A program made the translations under genes and the position numbers. Below, one piece after another: positions 51,348 to 60,112 of a stretch of DNA of 64,000 nt. The notes under the pieces were generated by a model. That model was not told the DNA's origin, did no database searches, and saw nothing but the letters and a program-made list of their open reading frames with translations. Each line of letters opens with the position of its first letter. Positions within the stretch are counted from its first letter, which is position 1. This DNA comes from UBA5794 sp963714375 (GTDB taxonomy: Bacteria > Actinomycetota > Acidimicrobiia > Spongiisociales > UBA5794). The stretch lies in assembly GCA_963714375.1 (NCBI GenBank), contig CAVQOG010000008.1:124001-188000 (forward strand), written 5' to 3'.

Positions 51348-52247
51348 TTACGAATCGCCTTCGAGGAACTTGACGATTTCGTCTACAAGAGCGTCAGCAT
51401 TGTCGGGATCAAGCGACGCTCCCGGCGCATCCACCGGACTCCACGATGACATCAGAGAACCGAGAAGCGGCTCGTCATAGGACTCGATCTCTTCGAGGTA
51501 TTCATTGACGTCCGAACCCGCCTCTTCAAGGGCATCGTCCACCTTCTGGGTGTATTCGGCGTCGATCGTGATCAATTCGGACGTGTCGATATGGAGGTTT
51601 GTGATGTCGGAGATCTTCTCGACAATGGTGAGGACCGCCTTCGGGAACGGGTTCCCTGACAGGTAAGGCGGTGTCGCTGCCCACATGGAAAGTGATCGGA
51701 TGCCGGCCTCCTTGCACGCTCCCTGCACGACCCCGACTATTCCGGTTGGTCCGTTGTAGTTCGAGGACTCCAGACCGCTTCGGATCACACTCACAGAATC
51801 GGTTGCGACTCCGGAGAGTGACACAGCTTCGCGGTGACCAATGATCCCAACGTATGCCCCGACGAGGATGACCTCTTCAACTCCGATGTCGTCGAGCACC
51901 TCGACCAGAGAACGAGCGAACGTTTTCCACCGGAAATTCGGTTCTGGTCCCGTGACCACAATGATGTCGCGGTCGTCGTTGAGGCGTGAGATTGCAGTGA
52001 AGCTGACGGAAGGCCATGTCAGCGACTGAGATACGCCATCCTTGATCTCGACGATGGGGCGGTGTTGTTGAAAGTCGTAGAACGGGTCAGGTTCGATCTC
52101 TGCGAAGGTTGACGTTGCGTCGTGTGCATCGATCACAAATCTGGCTGCCGTGGAGGCAACATCGCAAGCGTCGTTCCAGCCCCCGAATGCGACGATCGCG
52201 ATTGGTCTGCGGACCGGTGGTTGCTGCTGTCGTCGTATGACGTCCAT
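51348..52247 (-). CDS. PAC2-family protein
   Basis: 299 aa. FGGWNDACDVAS near the N-terminus, the central VTGPEPNFRWKTFARSL and LVGAYVGIIGHRE match the PAC2 (proteasome assembly chaperone 2-like) family widespread in actinobacteria. Its biochemical role is unknown; homologues of archaeal and eukaryotic PAC2 assist proteasome assembly. The C-terminal ~60 residues are acidic. No proteasome genes are in the window. Confidence 0.88.
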   Translation of the reverse strand: MDVIRRQQQPPVRRPIAIVAFGGWNDACDVASTAARFVIDAHDATSTFAEIEPDPFYDFQQHRPIVEIKDGVSQSLTWPSVSFTAISRLNDDRDIIVVTGPEPNFRWKTFARSLVEVLDDIGVEEVILVGAYVGIIGHREAVSLSGVATDSVSVIRSGLESSNYNGPTGIVGVVQGACKEAGIRSLSMWAATPPYLSGNPFPKAVLTIVEKISDITNLHIDTSELITIDAEYTQKVDDALEEAGSDVNEYLEEIESYDEPLLGSLMSSWSPVDAPGASLDPDNADALVDEIVKFLEGDS

Positions 52248-52301
52248 GCCGAGAGGGTAGCCACCGAAGTATTTTGAATGCCGTCAACTTCTGCTGACCT
52301 A

Positions 52302-54326
52302 TCAGAGCCCCAACGCCGCCGTGAGATCGGCGATGTCACTGATCGGAAGTCCGCACATCAATCGTTGGCAGACAAAGGCCGTGGCCGCCTCGGTGGCGTC
52401 GCGCTCGGCCAGGAGGGGCACTGGCGAGTCGCTTTTGCGGTTCACGGCAACGATCACGGTCGGGTGGTACGAATCCCACACAAGACGTTCCATCTCGGTA
52501 GTGGCATCACCAAGTCCCGTGAGGGCGACCTCCTTGATGTCGGCGAGGTGGGTTGCCCATACCGCAAGGCTGTGCCCGGCGAAGGAAGGGTGTCGTCGAG
52601 CGATGATTGAGATGGCCCCCATCGTGGACTCCATCTCAGCGACCGCTGCAAGATCACCGGTCAGGGCTGTGTGGATCTGAAGAGCTTCGAGCGCAAGCGC
52701 GTTGTCAGACGGGGTCGGATTGTCCTGGATGTTCTTTGGCCGGGCAATGAGAGCCTCGGAGCTCGAGGATGTCGCGTAGAACCCGCCTTTCGGATCTTTG
52801 AAACCCTCCCTGAGGTGAGCGACCAACGTCTCGGCATGTGTGAACCATGTGACATCACCGCTGGTTTGGAACAGCGTGTAAAGACCGACCGCCACTGCTG
52901 CGAGATCGTCGGCAAAGGCACCGACACCTGCACCATCCCGCCACGATCGTACGAGCTCACCGTTCGGACTCGCGGTCGTGATAAGAAACGATGCAATGGC
53001 CTCGGCTCGATCTCGGTAGCGAGCTTCATCGAGGATCGCACCGGCCTCAGCGAACGCTCGGAGTGCGAATCCGTTCCAAGCGGACACGATCTTGTCGTCA
53101 CGGCTTGGTTGAATCCGCGCCTTACGTATGGCAGTCAGGGCGTTGTCGATGCGGTCCCTTGCCTGCGCCAGTCCTTCGGCCGTGAGCTCGAATCGTTCAG
53201 CGACGTCTGCAATGTCGCTCTCGCGGGTGGGAATGTTGCTCCCCTCGAAGTTACCGCTTGGAGTGAAACCGTAGATAGCTGCAGCGACGGGAAGATCGTC
53301 GCCAAGAATCGACACAAGCTCCGTCCACGACCACACTGCGAACTTGCCTTCCTCTCCCTCGGAATCGGCGTCCTCGGCAGAGTGGATTCCACCGGTGGGA
53401 TCAGCGAGCACATCGTCGAGATAGTCGAGTACCTCCACCGCGGTGGATCGGAACCGTTCGTCCCCCGTCAGTTGCCACGTTCTGAGGTAGATGCGTGCAA
53501 GGAGAGCGTTGTCGTAGAGCATCTTCTCAAAGTGAGGGACAAGCCAGACAGCGTCGACGGAGTATCTGGCAAACCCGCCGAGAAGGTGGTCGTAGATGCC
53601 CCCTCGTGCCATCTTCTCAAGCGTGGTGGTCAGCATCCGCAGGGCGGTCTTGCCCGTGTCCGTTTCGGGTTGCATGGCAGCCATGCGCATCAGGAACTCA
53701 AGCGTCGGAGCCTGAGGAAACTTCGGAGCATGACCGAATCCGCCGTTCACGGAGTCGAATGTGCGCTCGATTACACGAACTGCCTCGTCGAGGTCCTGCG
53801 GTGTCGGAACCGGCGCTATGGGATGACTGGCTTGGGAGATGGATCGGGTGATCGTGTTCGCTTGCTCAAGGACGCCTGCCCGGTTCGTCGTCCATGCGTT
53901 CGTCACGGCTGCCATGACATCCATAAAGCTCGGGTGGTGGGTCATGGCGACCTTGGGGAAATACGTTCCCGCGAAAATCGGGCGCTGATCGGGGGTCAGG
54001 AACACGGTCATGGGCCAGCCCCCCTGACCCGTCAGGGACGTGACGGCATCCATATAGATCCGGTCGACGTCTGGGCGTTCCTCTCGATCGACCTTCACGT
54101 TGACGAAATGCTCGTTCATGTAGCGAGCGGTTTCGGGGTCCTCGAACGACTCGTGTGCCATGACGTGACACCAGTGGCACGCTGAGTACCCGACCGAGAG
54201 CAACACGGGCACATCTCCTCGTGTGGCATCCAGAAATGCTTCCGATCCCCACTCGTACCAGTCGACGGGGTTGTCAGCGTGCTGCTTGAGATACGGCGAT
54301 GTGGCATGTGCGAGTCGGTTCGACAT
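52302..54326 (-). CDS. Thioredoxin-domain protein, YyaL/SPATA20 (DUF255) family
   Basis: 674 aa. N-terminal thioredoxin-like domain with the signature HWCHVMAHESFEDPE (CHWC-type motif) and YPYLKQHADNPVDWYEWG-like start, followed by a long alpha/alpha barrel resembling N-acylglucosamine 2-epimerases/glycoside hydrolases (GGIYDHLLGGFARYSVDAVW). Widespread and conserved but of unproved function. Start at 54326 (MSNRLAHATSPYL) matches the family; no ribosome site is evident. Divergent from the antitoxin-like gene. Confidence 0.92.
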   Translation of the reverse strand: MSNRLAHATSPYLKQHADNPVDWYEWGSEAFLDATRGDVPVLLSVGYSACHWCHVMAHESFEDPETARYMNEHFVNVKVDREERPDVDRIYMDAVTSLTGQGGWPMTVFLTPDQRPIFAGTYFPKVAMTHHPSFMDVMAAVTNAWTTNRAGVLEQANTITRSISQASHPIAPVPTPQDLDEAVRVIERTFDSVNGGFGHAPKFPQAPTLEFLMRMAAMQPETDTGKTALRMLTTTLEKMARGGIYDHLLGGFARYSVDAVWLVPHFEKMLYDNALLARIYLRTWQLTGDERFRSTAVEVLDYLDDVLADPTGGIHSAEDADSEGEEGKFAVWSWTELVSILGDDLPVAAAIYGFTPSGNFEGSNIPTRESDIADVAERFELTAEGLAQARDRIDNALTAIRKARIQPSRDDKIVSAWNGFALRAFAEAGAILDEARYRDRAEAIASFLITTASPNGELVRSWRDGAGVGAFADDLAAVAVGLYTLFQTSGDVTWFTHAETLVAHLREGFKDPKGGFYATSSSSEALIARPKNIQDNPTPSDNALALEALQIHTALTGDLAAVAEMESTMGAISIIARRHPSFAGHSLAVWATHLADIKEVALTGLGDATTEMERLVWDSYHPTVIVAVNRKSDSPVPLLAERDATEAATAFVCQRLMCGLPISDIADLTAALGL

Positions 54327-54403
54327 GGAGAAACCGTACCCGCTTCCGAAACTGTGATTGCCGCTGCCACTACGGTGAGACCAGCAACAGGAAGGAACCA
54401 ACG

Positions 54404-54604
54404 ATGGGGTTCATGGATAGCGCCAAGGGTCTGTTCTCGAAGGGCAAGGACATGGCCGCCGAGCACGGTGACAAGATTCAAGACGGAATCGACAAGGCCG
54501 CCGACGTCGCCGATGACAAGACCGGCGGTAAGTACTCAGACAAGATCGACACCGGCGCCGAGAAGGCCAAGGACTTCGTCGAAGGCATCGACGACGACAC
54601 CTAG
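54404..54604 (+). CDS. Rv0909/MT0933-type antitoxin-like small protein
   Basis: 66 aa, highly charged and helical: KGLFSKGKDMAAEHGDKI, then DKTGGKYSDKIDTGAEKAKDF. This is the MT0933/Rv0909 antitoxin-family pattern of actinobacteria. No toxin gene is adjacent (the flanks are a DUF255 gene and a P-type ATPase), so toxin-antitoxin function is doubtful here; orphan family members are common. AGGAAGGA ribosome site supports the ATG. Confidence 0.85.
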   Translation: MGFMDSAKGLFSKGKDMAAEHGDKIQDGIDKAADVADDKTGGKYSDKIDTGAEKAKDFVEGIDDDT

Positions 54605-54612
54605 AACAGGGC

Positions 54613-54670
54613 CGCGTACCCAGGGTAAGAACCGACCGTGACGGTGGGTTACAGCCCACAGAACGCAGAT
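54613..54670. repeat. Dispersed intergenic repeat, copy C
   Basis: Begins GCGTACCCAGGGTAAGAACC and ends GGGTTACAGCCCACAGAACG, in opposite orientation to copy B. Starts 9 nt behind the antitoxin-like stop and ends 7 nt before the copA stop (convergent), so it could serve as a two-way terminator. Confidence 0.8.
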
Positions 54671-54677
54671 TCGTGGG

Positions 54678-56849
54678 CTAGCGGAAGCGGCGGAGTCTGA
54701 GCGAGTTCAGCACAACGGACACCGACGAGAACGCCATTGCCCCTGCAGCGACCATCGGGTTGAGGAACCCGAGTGCTGCAAGCGGGATTGCCGCGGTGTT
54801 GTAGGCGAACGCCCAGAACAGATTCTGCTTGATCGTCGTGAAGGTTGATCGGGCGAGCCTGAGTCCCGTCACTGACAGCGCGGGGTCTCCGGACATCAGA
54901 ACGACGTCGCCTGCCTCGATTGCAATATCGGAACCTGAGCCGATCGCCATCCCGAGATCCGCGCGAGCCAATGCCGGGGAATCATTGATGCCGTCCCCGA
55001 CGAACGCAACAACCCGGCCGGCGCTTTGCATATCAGTGATGGCTGACACCTTGTCACCCGGCATGAGATCGGCGACAACCTCATCGATGCCAAGCTCCTC
55101 ACCGATTGAAGAAGCGACTCGGATTGAGTCACCCGTCAGCATTGCGGTTTCGACGCCCATGGCGTGAAGCTCAGCTATTGCGCCAGCCGATGTCTCCCTC
55201 ACGGTGTCCGCGACGCTCAGGACGCCTCGCACCTCACCGTCCCATGCGGCAAGGAATGTGGTGTGCCCAGTTGCGGCCATGGCGTCGAATCGCGATGACC
55301 ACTGTTCGACAGCGATGCTGTGATCGGCCATGAGTGACGGCGTGCCGACAACGACATGAATCCCGTCCACGATGCCGTGGGCGCCCTTTCCTTGCACCGC
55401 CTGGAAGTCCTCGATCGACGTCAGTGCTGCTTCCCGTTCTTCAGCACCAAGGGCGACTGCCTTGCCGATTGGGTGCTCGGATCCTGCCTCAAGGGATCCA
55501 ACGAGGGTGAGGAATCGGCGTTGATCCTGGTCGGTATCGACATCAACAAGGGTCATCGCCCCTCGCGTCAGAGTTCCTGTCTTGTCGAAGACGACGATGT
55601 CGGTGTCCTTCGCCCGCTCAAACACCTCGGCATTCTTGAAAAGAATCCCCATTTCGGCGCCTCGTCCCGATCCGACCATGATCGCGGTTGGGGTGGCGAG
55701 GCCAAGCGCACAGGGGCATGCGATGATCAGAACGGCCACCGCGTTCTGAAGCGAGCGTGCGACGTCTTGCGTAGCGATGAGCCAAGCGAGGCCCACGACT
55801 ATGGCGATCGCGATGACCACCGGTACAAAGACCGCCGAGATCTGATCCGCCAGTCGCTGGACGGGGGCCTTGGTTGCCTGGGCGTCTTCAACGAGGCGAG
55901 TGATCTGGGCAAGCGCCGTGTTGGGCCCGACACCGGTGACCTCAACGACGAGTCTTCCCTGCTGGTTCACCGTGGCTGCAAAGACATGGGAGCCTGCTTC
56001 CTTTGCGCTGGCACGGCTTTCGCCAGTCAGCATGGATTCGTCGACACCTGACCGACCCTCGGTGACGGTTCCATCGGCAGGAATCTTCTCCCCGGGAAGC
56101 ACGACGATGGTGTTGCCCGGTGCCAGTTCAAGGGGATCGACAAGCCGCTCAACGCCGTCCACCACAAGGCGTGCTTGCTTGGCGCCCAGGGTGGCCAACT
56201 TGGCGATGGCCTGTGATGCCTGGCCCTTGGCACGTGCTTCGAAGAATCGACCGACGAGGATGAGCGTGATGATCATGCCCGCTGTCTCGAAGAACACGTG
56301 AGCATGTCCGGTGCTGACAGCGGCGGCACCTTCCGTGAGCAGGACACTCGTCGAGTAGGCCCACGCCGCGAGAGTGCCGACCGAGATCAGGGTGTCCATG
56401 GCCGGTGACAGTGACGTGACCTGCTTCCAGGTCGCGACATGGAACTGCCAACCAAAAACGAATACGACTGCAGTGGTGAGAACGAATTGAACCCACGGGT
56501 TCCAGGACTCCGCTGGGCCAGCCATCGCCAGCCACATCACGGGGGCGGTGAGCGCGGCGGCCCCGATCACGTTGCGAAGCTGCCTCTTCGCCTCATCGGA
56601 GTAGCGCTCCGATACGGGCCTACGGTCGTCGTCGGGTCCGATCTCGGTGATTTCATAGCCGATCTTCGCCACGGCATTTCGGAGGATCTCGAGGTCCGCA
56701 CCCGAGTCGACAGTCGCGCGAGCCTCTTGACCAGCGAAGTTCACTACAGCGGACTCGACGCCCTCCTGCTTTCCGAGGACGCGCTCGATCCGTACCGCGC
56801 ACGAGGCGCAGGTCATCCCTTCAACATCAAACCGGATCGTGTCAGTCAT
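54678..56849 (-). CDS. copA: Copper-translocating P-type ATPase
   Basis: 723 aa P1B-type ATPase. N-terminal metal-binding domain with GMTCASC, eight membrane helices with the CPC site in ACPCALGLATP, phosphorylation site DKTGTLTRG, the HP dipeptide (SEHPIGKA) and hinge GDGINDSPAL. The CPC motif and the clustering with copZ and csoR indicate Cu(I) export. It is the last gene of a csoR-copZ-copA operon, 6 nt behind copZ. Confidence 0.95.
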   Translation of the reverse strand: MTDTIRFDVEGMTCASCAVRIERVLGKQEGVESAVVNFAGQEARATVDSGADLEILRNAVAKIGYEITEIGPDDDRRPVSERYSDEAKRQLRNVIGAAALTAPVMWLAMAGPAESWNPWVQFVLTTAVVFVFGWQFHVATWKQVTSLSPAMDTLISVGTLAAWAYSTSVLLTEGAAAVSTGHAHVFFETAGMIITLILVGRFFEARAKGQASQAIAKLATLGAKQARLVVDGVERLVDPLELAPGNTIVVLPGEKIPADGTVTEGRSGVDESMLTGESRASAKEAGSHVFAATVNQQGRLVVEVTGVGPNTALAQITRLVEDAQATKAPVQRLADQISAVFVPVVIAIAIVVGLAWLIATQDVARSLQNAVAVLIIACPCALGLATPTAIMVGSGRGAEMGILFKNAEVFERAKDTDIVVFDKTGTLTRGAMTLVDVDTDQDQRRFLTLVGSLEAGSEHPIGKAVALGAEEREAALTSIEDFQAVQGKGAHGIVDGIHVVVGTPSLMADHSIAVEQWSSRFDAMAATGHTTFLAAWDGEVRGVLSVADTVRETSAGAIAELHAMGVETAMLTGDSIRVASSIGEELGIDEVVADLMPGDKVSAITDMQSAGRVVAFVGDGINDSPALARADLGMAIGSGSDIAIEAGDVVLMSGDPALSVTGLRLARSTFTTIKQNLFWAFAYNTAAIPLAALGFLNPMVAAGAMAFSSVSVVLNSLRLRRFR

Positions 56850-56855
56850 GTGGTG

Positions 56856-57068
56856 CTACGCGTTTTCGACTTCGTAGCCCTGCTCGTCGATCGCCTTCAC
56901 CATCGTGGCGACATCGACACTGGACTCGTCGTAGGTCACCGCGACGTTGCGGTCTTCGACTGAGACCTTTGCGGATACAACGCCGTCGAGCGGCTGGAGT
57001 GCCCCTTCGATCGAGTTCTTGCAGTGGTCACACGATATGTCTGGCACGGACAGCGTGATATCGGTCAT
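56856..57068 (-). CDS. copZ: Copper chaperone, heavy-metal-associated domain
   Basis: 70 aa single HMA domain. The Cu(I)-binding loop is SCDHCKNS (CxxC) near residue 13 and the remainder fits the ferredoxin-like babbab fold. It carries Cu(I) to CopA. Overlaps the csoR stop by 4 nt (ATGA), giving coupled expression. Confidence 0.93.
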   Translation of the reverse strand: MTDITLSVPDISCDHCKNSIEGALQPLDGVVSAKVSVEDRNVAVTYDESSVDVATMVKAIDEQGYEVENA

Positions 57069-57355
57069 GGCTTTCCTTTCGTCTGGGGGAGTCCCGGTGC
57101 GTAGCGGAGGGTTTCGAGTAGTTCGTCAACGACCTGTGCTGAGCGCCCGGCTTCGACGTGTTCGAGGACGCACGTCTCGACATGGTTTTGGAGCAGAATC
57201 CGATTGACGCCCTCGAGCGAGCCCTGGAGTGCCGAAACCTGCTTCATGATGTCCGGGCAGTACTGCTCTTCTTCGACCATCCGAATCACACCGTCGAGGT
57301 GTCCACGAACGGTCTTGAGTCTGTTGAGCGCCGATGTCTTGTGCTCTGCCTTCAT
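57065..57355 (-). CDS. csoR: CsoR-type copper-sensing repressor
   Basis: 96 aa all-helical repressor. Cu(I) ligands are Cys in EEQYCPDI, and His and Cys in NHVETCV, the C-H-C set of CsoR. LNRLKTVRGHLDGVIRMVEEE is the family DNA-contact helix (given here in segments L-N-R-L-K ... M-V-E). Start ATG 57355; the upstream frame is non-homologous. Derepresses its own operon when copper binds. Confidence 0.93.
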   Translation of the reverse strand: MKAEHKTSALNRLKTVRGHLDGVIRMVEEEQYCPDIMKQVSALQGSLEGVNRILLQNHVETCVLEHVEAGRSAQVVDELLETLRYAPGLPQTKGKP

Positions 57356-57363
57356 GCCATCAG

Positions 57364-57390
57364 TATACCCCACCCCCAGAGGGGTAGGGT
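57364..57390. promoter_or_regulatory. CsoR operator
   Basis: TATACCCCACCCCCAGAGGG followed by GTAGGGT: arms TACCCC and GGGGTA flank a G/C-rich centre, as in known CsoR operators (consensus arms TACCC...GGGTA). It lies 9 nt before the csoR start. Confidence 0.75.
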
Positions 57391-57402
57391 CGCCCACGAT
57401 TC

Positions 57403-57461
57403 CGCGTACCCAGGGTTCCAGTACACGGTATTTCAACAATGGAGCCCACAGAACGAACGCT
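57403..57461. repeat. Dispersed intergenic repeat, copy D
   Basis: Begins CGCGTACCCAGGGTTCCAGT, ends GGAGCCCACAGAACGAACGC. Nearest to copy A, sharing the GTTCCAGTA inner arm. Between two same-strand genes (exporter permease and csoR). Confidence 0.75.
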
Positions 57462-57485
57462 GAGTCCGGCAGCAGGACTGAGTGC

Positions 57486-58289
57486 TCAGACCCGGAGCAT
57501 CTGTTCGATGCGGCGCGCAGTGATCCATGCCCCGATCGCACCGAGGACCAAGAGATACGCAATGTTGATGAGCATTGTCCAGCTGAGAACCCCAAGGGTG
57601 AGGCCACGGCACAGGACGACACCGTGGTAGAGCGGCGAAAACCAAGCAACGACCTGAAGAGCTGGTGGATAGACATCAAGGGGATAGAACGTCGCGGAGA
57701 ACAGGAAGAGCGGCAAGGTGATGAAGGTCACAAGGTCCATGTCCTGCCAGGTTCGCATCCAGGTCACACCTGCCGTCGCCATCGCACCGAACGAGAAGCT
57801 GATCAGCAGTGCCGCAGGAAGTGCGAGAATGCCGAGCGGGGACTCGATGAGACCCATCACCGCCATGACGAGCATGAACGCAGTCGAGTACATCGCACCC
57901 CTGGCGAGCGTCCACCCGATCTCGCCGGAGGCGACATCGACCGGCTCGATCGGTGTCGCGAGCACACCGTCGTAGATCTTGCCGTACCGCAATTTGAAGA
58001 AGATGTTTGTTGACTCGAAGACGGCGCCGTTCATGGCAGACGACGCGAGCATCGCGGGGGCGATATAGGCGACATAGTCCACCGAAACACCGCCGAACGT
58101 GACATCGCCCGCGAGGTCGCCGAGCCCGACACCCATCGCGAAGAGATAGAACAGCGGTTCGAAGAACCCAGAGAGCAATACCGGCCAGAATCGCCGCGTA
58201 GCGACCAGGTTCCTCTCGATTAGGAATCGGCCTCGCCACATCCTAGGGAGTGGTGGTATGACTCTTGGCGCAAACACCCGGTTCGTCAT
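57486..58289 (-). CDS. ABC-2 exporter permease, second
   Basis: 267 aa, about six helices, with the ABC-2 signature region (FWPVLLSGFFEPLFYLFAMG, GVSVDYVAYIAPAMLASSAM, YGKIYDGVLATPIEP). DrrB/NodJ-like half-transporter. ATG 58289 overlaps the stop of the preceding permease by 4 nt (ATGA). Forms a heterodimeric channel with the next entry. Confidence 0.88.
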   Translation of the reverse strand: MTNRVFAPRVIPPLPRMWRGRFLIERNLVATRRFWPVLLSGFFEPLFYLFAMGVGLGDLAGDVTFGGVSVDYVAYIAPAMLASSAMNGAVFESTNIFFKLRYGKIYDGVLATPIEPVDVASGEIGWTLARGAMYSTAFMLVMAVMGLIESPLGILALPAALLISFSFGAMATAGVTWMRTWQDMDLVTFITLPLFLFSATFYPLDVYPPALQVVAWFSPLYHGVVLCRGLTLGVLSWTMLINIAYLLVLGAIGAWITARRIEQMLRV

Positions 58290-59062
58290 GGTGTCAGCCT
58301 CCGTCGCAAGGGTGCGACCACAAGAGCCGTTGCGACAACAACGACAGCAACGAGGTAGAGCCAGCTGATCCACGGTGACGTTGCGGGGGTGATCCCGAGG
58401 GCAATCATGCGGGCGAGCTCAACGCCGTGGAAGACCGGTGTGGCATAGGCGACCGGTTGCAGCCAGGTCGGCAGCTGGGTGATCGGGAACAGAACGCCCG
58501 AGAACAGAAACATCGGAATCACGACGAACCGGAAGTACATGGCCAGTGGAGAATCGGTCGTGAGGCGAACAGTGAACGCCGTCGTGGCGGCAGCCATGCC
58601 GGCTCCGACAAGAATCGCTGGCAGCATCGCCCCGACTGCCTCAGGTGGTGACGCCACACCAAAGAGCACCATGACGATGGCGAACGATGCTGACACCATC
58701 GACACTCGCAGCGTCGACCAGTAGATCTGTCCAAGGGCAAGGCTCCCGACCCCGACAGGTGTCGCCAAGGTGGCTTGCCAGGTCTTGCGCCACTTGATGG
58801 CCGCCATGACCTTCCAGGCTCCCTCGCCAGCACCCGTTTGCATTGCGGTCGCGACCAGCAGACCGGGGGCAATGAAGGCAAGGTATGAGATCCCAGTGGT
58901 GCCGAACGAGAGATTCTCGTCAACGAGTGTGCCGAGTCCGACGCCCATTGCAAGGAGATACAGAATCGGGTTGAGAAAGCCCGTGAACACCGAACCTCGC
59001 CAGGTGCGGCGGTACGTGCGCAGCTCGGCTTCTACGACCCGAACGGACAGCGGTGTCGTCAT
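58286..59062 (-). CDS. ABC-2 exporter permease, first
   Basis: 258 aa, about six helices, homologous in layout to the downstream permease (FLNPILYLLAMGVGLGTLV, GISYLAFIAPGLLVATAMQ, WKVMAAIKWRKTWQATLATP). The start shares its A with the ATPase stop (TGATG). The two permeases plus one ATPase make a DrrAB-type exporter; the substrate is unknown. Confidence 0.88.
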   Translation of the reverse strand: MTTPLSVRVVEAELRTYRRTWRGSVFTGFLNPILYLLAMGVGLGTLVDENLSFGTTGISYLAFIAPGLLVATAMQTGAGEGAWKVMAAIKWRKTWQATLATPVGVGSLALGQIYWSTLRVSMVSASFAIVMVLFGVASPPEAVGAMLPAILVGAGMAAATTAFTVRLTTDSPLAMYFRFVVIPMFLFSGVLFPITQLPTWLQPVAYATPVFHGVELARMIALGITPATSPWISWLYLVAVVVVATALVVAPLRRRLTP

Positions 59063-59988
59063 CAGTCCACCAACGTCCGGCCGGTAAGCCGGAGGAATAC
59101 ATCCTCGAGAGTTGATCTGCGAGCAAGCACGGTCTCTGGATCCATACCGTGTTCGTGCACGATCGCGATCATGTGTTCGGCGTCATCGGTATAGACCAGT
59201 GCTCGGTCTGCGAGGATCTCAGTGCGGTCGAACAGCTCCTCGATCTTGCCGGTCAGAGTCTCGAGGACACCGACAGGAAACCGCAGTTCAACCACGTCGC
59301 GTGGCGTATGGATTTCGATGAGCTGCCGGGGCGACCCCTCGGCAACGATCTTGCCCTTGTCCATGACAACCAAGCGATCACAAAGTTGTTCGGCTTCGTC
59401 CATGTAATGGGTCGTGATGATGAGAGTGATGCCACGCTGCTTGAGGCGGTAGAGGCGGTCCCAAAGGACATGGCGTGCCTGTGGGTCGAGGCCGGTCGTC
59501 GGCTCATCGAGGATGTAAAGATCGGGATTGTTGATGAGTCCGCGGGCGATCGTGACTCTCCGCTTCATTCCGCCGGAGAGCGCGTCAACCTTTGCGTCGA
59601 TCTTGTCCGAGAGCTGCACGAACTCGACCAGTTCTGCAATGCGATCGTTGAGCTCGCCCTTTGGGATATCGAAATACCTCCCATACATGTAGAGGTTGTC
59701 CCGAACGGTGAGTTCCTCGTCGAGGTTGTTCTCCTGGGGAACGATGCCGAGGCGTGATCGCAGGCGTGGACCCTCGGTCGCGGGGTTGAGTCCGAGGACT
59801 GAGAGCGATCCGTCGGTGATCGGGCTCACGGCGCTGATCATGCGCATGGTCGATGTCTTACCTGCACCGTTCGGACCGAGGAACCCGAACGTCTCACCCT
59901 GCCTGACCTCAAAATCGATACCATCGACGGCGACGAAGTCGTCGAAACGTTTTGTGAGGCCGGTCGCCTTGATAAGAGGATTGGACAT
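59062..59988 (-). CDS. ABC exporter ATPase (DrrA/NodI type)
   Basis: 308 aa. Walker A GPNGAGKTSTM (about 38-48), signature LSGGMKRRVT, Walker B LYILDEPTTGLDP and switch His TTHYMDEAEQL, then the C-terminal regulatory domain usual in DrrA. First gene of the exporter operon. Divergent from the transsulfuration operon, with repeat copy E between. Confidence 0.92.
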   Translation of the reverse strand: MSNPLIKATGLTKRFDDFVAVDGIDFEVRQGETFGFLGPNGAGKTSTMRMISAVSPITDGSLSVLGLNPATEGPRLRSRLGIVPQENNLDEELTVRDNLYMYGRYFDIPKGELNDRIAELVEFVQLSDKIDAKVDALSGGMKRRVTIARGLINNPDLYILDEPTTGLDPQARHVLWDRLYRLKQRGITLIITTHYMDEAEQLCDRLVVMDKGKIVAEGSPRQLIEIHTPRDVVELRFPVGVLETLTGKIEELFDRTEILADRALVYTDDAEHMIAIVHEHGMDPETVLARRSTLEDVFLRLTGRTLVD

Positions 59989-60030
59989 GGTCGGAAACGA
60001 TACCGCGACACCATGGCGAACTCTGCTGTC

Positions 60031-60086
60031 CGTTCTCTGGGCTGTGACCCACCTCTACGGTGGGTTCATACCCTGGGTACGCGGCG
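60031..60086. repeat. Dispersed intergenic repeat, copy E (inverted)
   Basis: Begins CGTTCTCTGGGCTGTGACCC and ends CATACCCTGGGTACGCGGCG, same orientation as copy B. The inner arms CCCACCTCTACGGTGGG form a 6-bp hairpin. Lies in a divergent gap 27 nt before the next ATG. Confidence 0.8.
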
Positions 60087-60099
60087 TTCATCCACGCGG

Positions 60100-60105
60100 T
60101 AGCCT
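60100..60105 (+). promoter_or_regulatory. Candidate leaderless -10 (TAGCCT)
   Basis: TAGCCT ends 7 nt before the ATG at 60113, with no ribosome site; same arrangement as at 21967 and 25927. Confidence 0.4.
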
Positions 60106-60112
60106 CATCGAG

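Noticed and set aside
52671..54185. 504-codon open frame antisense to the DUF255 gene
   Set aside because: Lies opposite a conserved full-length protein, no ribosome site and no recognisable domain.
54404..54604. Toxin-antitoxin module
   Set aside because: Only the antitoxin-like gene is present; neither neighbour resembles a toxin.
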